Source of the DNA: Microbacterium paulum
GTDB taxonomy: Bacteria; Actinomycetota; Actinomycetes; Actinomycetales; Microbacteriaceae
Assembly: GCF_015707995.1 (NCBI RefSeq)
Contig: NZ_JAAGRY010000023.1
Span: forward strand, 1 to 42,243
Direction of reading: 5' to 3'
Length of the DNA: 42,243 nt
The notes under the pieces are model-generated. The model ran no database searches, had not been told where the DNA came from, and saw only the letters and a list, made by a program, of their open reading frames with translations. A program made the translations under genes and the position numbers. Positions 41,462-42,243 of the stretch are shown in pieces (position 1 is the first letter of the stretch; every line of letters starts with the position of its first letter).

Positions 41462-41478
41462 GGATGCCGGTGGCATCC
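41462..41478 (-). promoter_or_regulatory. Short hairpin in the ssb-rpsR gap
   Basis: GGATGCC-GGT-GGCATCC is a perfect 7-base stem with a 3-base loop, made of two copies of the backbone heptamer, between ssb and rpsR. It may attenuate or protect the mRNA. Confidence 0.4.
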
Positions 41479-41491
41479 GAGATCTGTCGGT

Positions 41492-41508
41492 CCCCGAACC
41501 GGTCGGGG
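41492..41508 (-). terminator. Hairpin directly after ssb
   Basis: CCCCGA at 41492-41497 and TCGGGG at 41503-41508 form a 6-base stem that touches the ssb stop codon. It is short and lacks a T-run, so a partial terminator or mRNA-processing stem is as likely. Confidence 0.4.
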
Positions 41509-42006
41509 TCAGAAGGGAGTGTCGTCGCCGTACGAGCCGGGCGCCGACCAGGCATCCGGAGCGGCGGAGCCGGGAGACGCCCACGGCTCCTCCTGCTGCA
41601 CCTGCGGGCGCGACTGCTGACCGCCGCCACCGCCACCGCTCGATGCGGCACGGGTGACCTGAGCCGTCGCGTACCGAAGCGAGGGGCCGATCTCGTCGAC
41701 CTCCAGCTCGATCGCGGTACGGTTCTGGCCCTCACGGTCCTGGTAGCTGCGCTGGCGCAGACGCCCGGTGGCGACGACGCGCATCCCCTTCGTCAGGGAC
41801 CCTGCGACGTGCTCGGCGAAGTCGCGCCAGACCGACGCGCGGAGGAACAGCGCTTCGCCGTCCTTCCACTCGTTCGCCTGACGGTCGAACGTGCGGGGCG
41901 TCGACGCGATCGTGAAGTTCGCGACGGGCAGGCCGTTCTGCGTGTAACGCAGCTCGGGGTCTGCCGTGAGGTTGCCCACGACGGTGATGACGGTTTCGCC
42001 GGCCAT
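41509..42006 (-). CDS. ssb: Single-stranded DNA-binding protein
   Basis: A 165-residue SSB. The N-terminal OB fold (about 1-110) has [30 protein letters not shown] and [20 protein letters not shown]. It is followed by a Gly/Gln-rich linker and the acidic tip that recruits partner proteins: the end reads YGDDTPF, close to the DDDIPF of Escherichia coli. It sits between rpsF and rpsR as in most bacteria. Confidence 0.97.
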   Translation of the reverse strand: MAGETVITVVGNLTADPELRYTQNGLPVANFTIASTPRTFDRQANEWKDGEALFLRASVWRDFAEHVAGSLTKGMRVVATGRLRQRSYQDREGQNRTAIELEVDEIGPSLRYATAQVTRAASSGGGGGGQQSRPQVQQEEPWASPGSAAPDAWSAPGSYGDDTPF

Positions 42007-42012
42007 CGTCCG

Positions 42013-42243
42013 TTACGCCTTCGCTGCCTTGCGGGCGGCCTTGGCCTCGGCGCGCTCCTTCTCGGCGGCGACCTGAGCGATCGCCTCCTCGGCGCGGAGC
42101 ACCTTGGTACGCATGATCTGCTCGTTCAGCTTCAGCTGACGGTCGAGTTCCTGCGTGGCCTCGCTGGTCGCGGTGAAGTTGACGACGGCGTAGATGCCCT
42201 CGTTCTTCTTCTGGATCTCGTATGCCAGGCGGCGCTTGCCCCA
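42013..42243 (-). CDS. rpsF: 30S ribosomal protein S6, C-terminal part
   Basis: The last 76 residues of S6, open to the window edge. [20 protein letters not shown] is the family signature, and the end is a Lys/Ala/Glu-rich tail typical of actinobacterial S6. The stop lies six bases before the ssb start. The start codon is outside the window. Confidence 0.96.
   Translation of the reverse strand, partial: WGKRRLAYEIQKKNEGIYAVVNFTATSEATQELDRQLKLNEQIMRTKVLRAEEAIAQVAAEKERAEAKAARKAAKA

Noticed and set aside
1..42243. tRNA or rRNA genes
   Set aside because: No cloverleaf with a TTC-loop consensus or rRNA-like conserved stretch was noticed on either strand; a covariance-model scan would be needed to exclude a small RNA.

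Overview
The window is high-GC (about 70%) actinobacterial DNA. GTG starts, G/C third positions, leaderless promoters, the rpsF-ssb-rpsR-rplI-dnaB block and abundant GGATGCC/GGCATCC heptamers point to the family Microbacteriaceae (inference; genus not determinable by eye).

Layout. 1-22.1 kb is backbone metabolism and regulation: the N-terminal part of a kinase/M23/aminotransferase fusion, a Nudix hydrolase, a zinc-ribbon SDR, a dihydroxyacetone kinase operon (dhaK-dhaL-dhaM) with a divergent IclR regulator, a frameshifted LtrA gene, and a sugar ABC transporter plus GH13 glucosidase with a divergent ROK repressor. Then come a TetR/DUF4386 pair with clear operators and several small oxidoreductase and RNA-binding genes. 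22.1-38.2 kb looks like an accessory island: lower GC, few backbone heptamers, gene remnants, an IS256-type element without target duplication, three related palindromic elements (A, B, C), and a metal-resistance cluster. 38.2-42.2 kb is conserved backbone: dnaB, a cluster of DnaA-box-like sites, a decayed membrane-protein gene, then rplI, rpsR, ssb and a partial rpsF.

The metal cluster reads as a CmtR-like ArsR sensor with a CDF-type exporter, then CsoR, a CopZ-like chaperone, a CopB-type (CPH) P1B ATPase, DUF6153, a DUF305 lipoprotein (frameshifted at its 3' end), a BNR-type lipoprotein and an M23 peptidase. A second copy of the core of the CsoR operator lies over the predicted -10 box of a distant MFS transporter gene, so the copper regulon may include that exporter.

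At least thirteen genes have a TANNNT-like -10 hexamer six or so bases before the start codon, so leaderless transcription appears to be the main initiation mode for first genes here. Several accessory genes carry frameshifts while the housekeeping genes are intact; whether these are real decay or indel errors in the sequence cannot be decided from the window alone.
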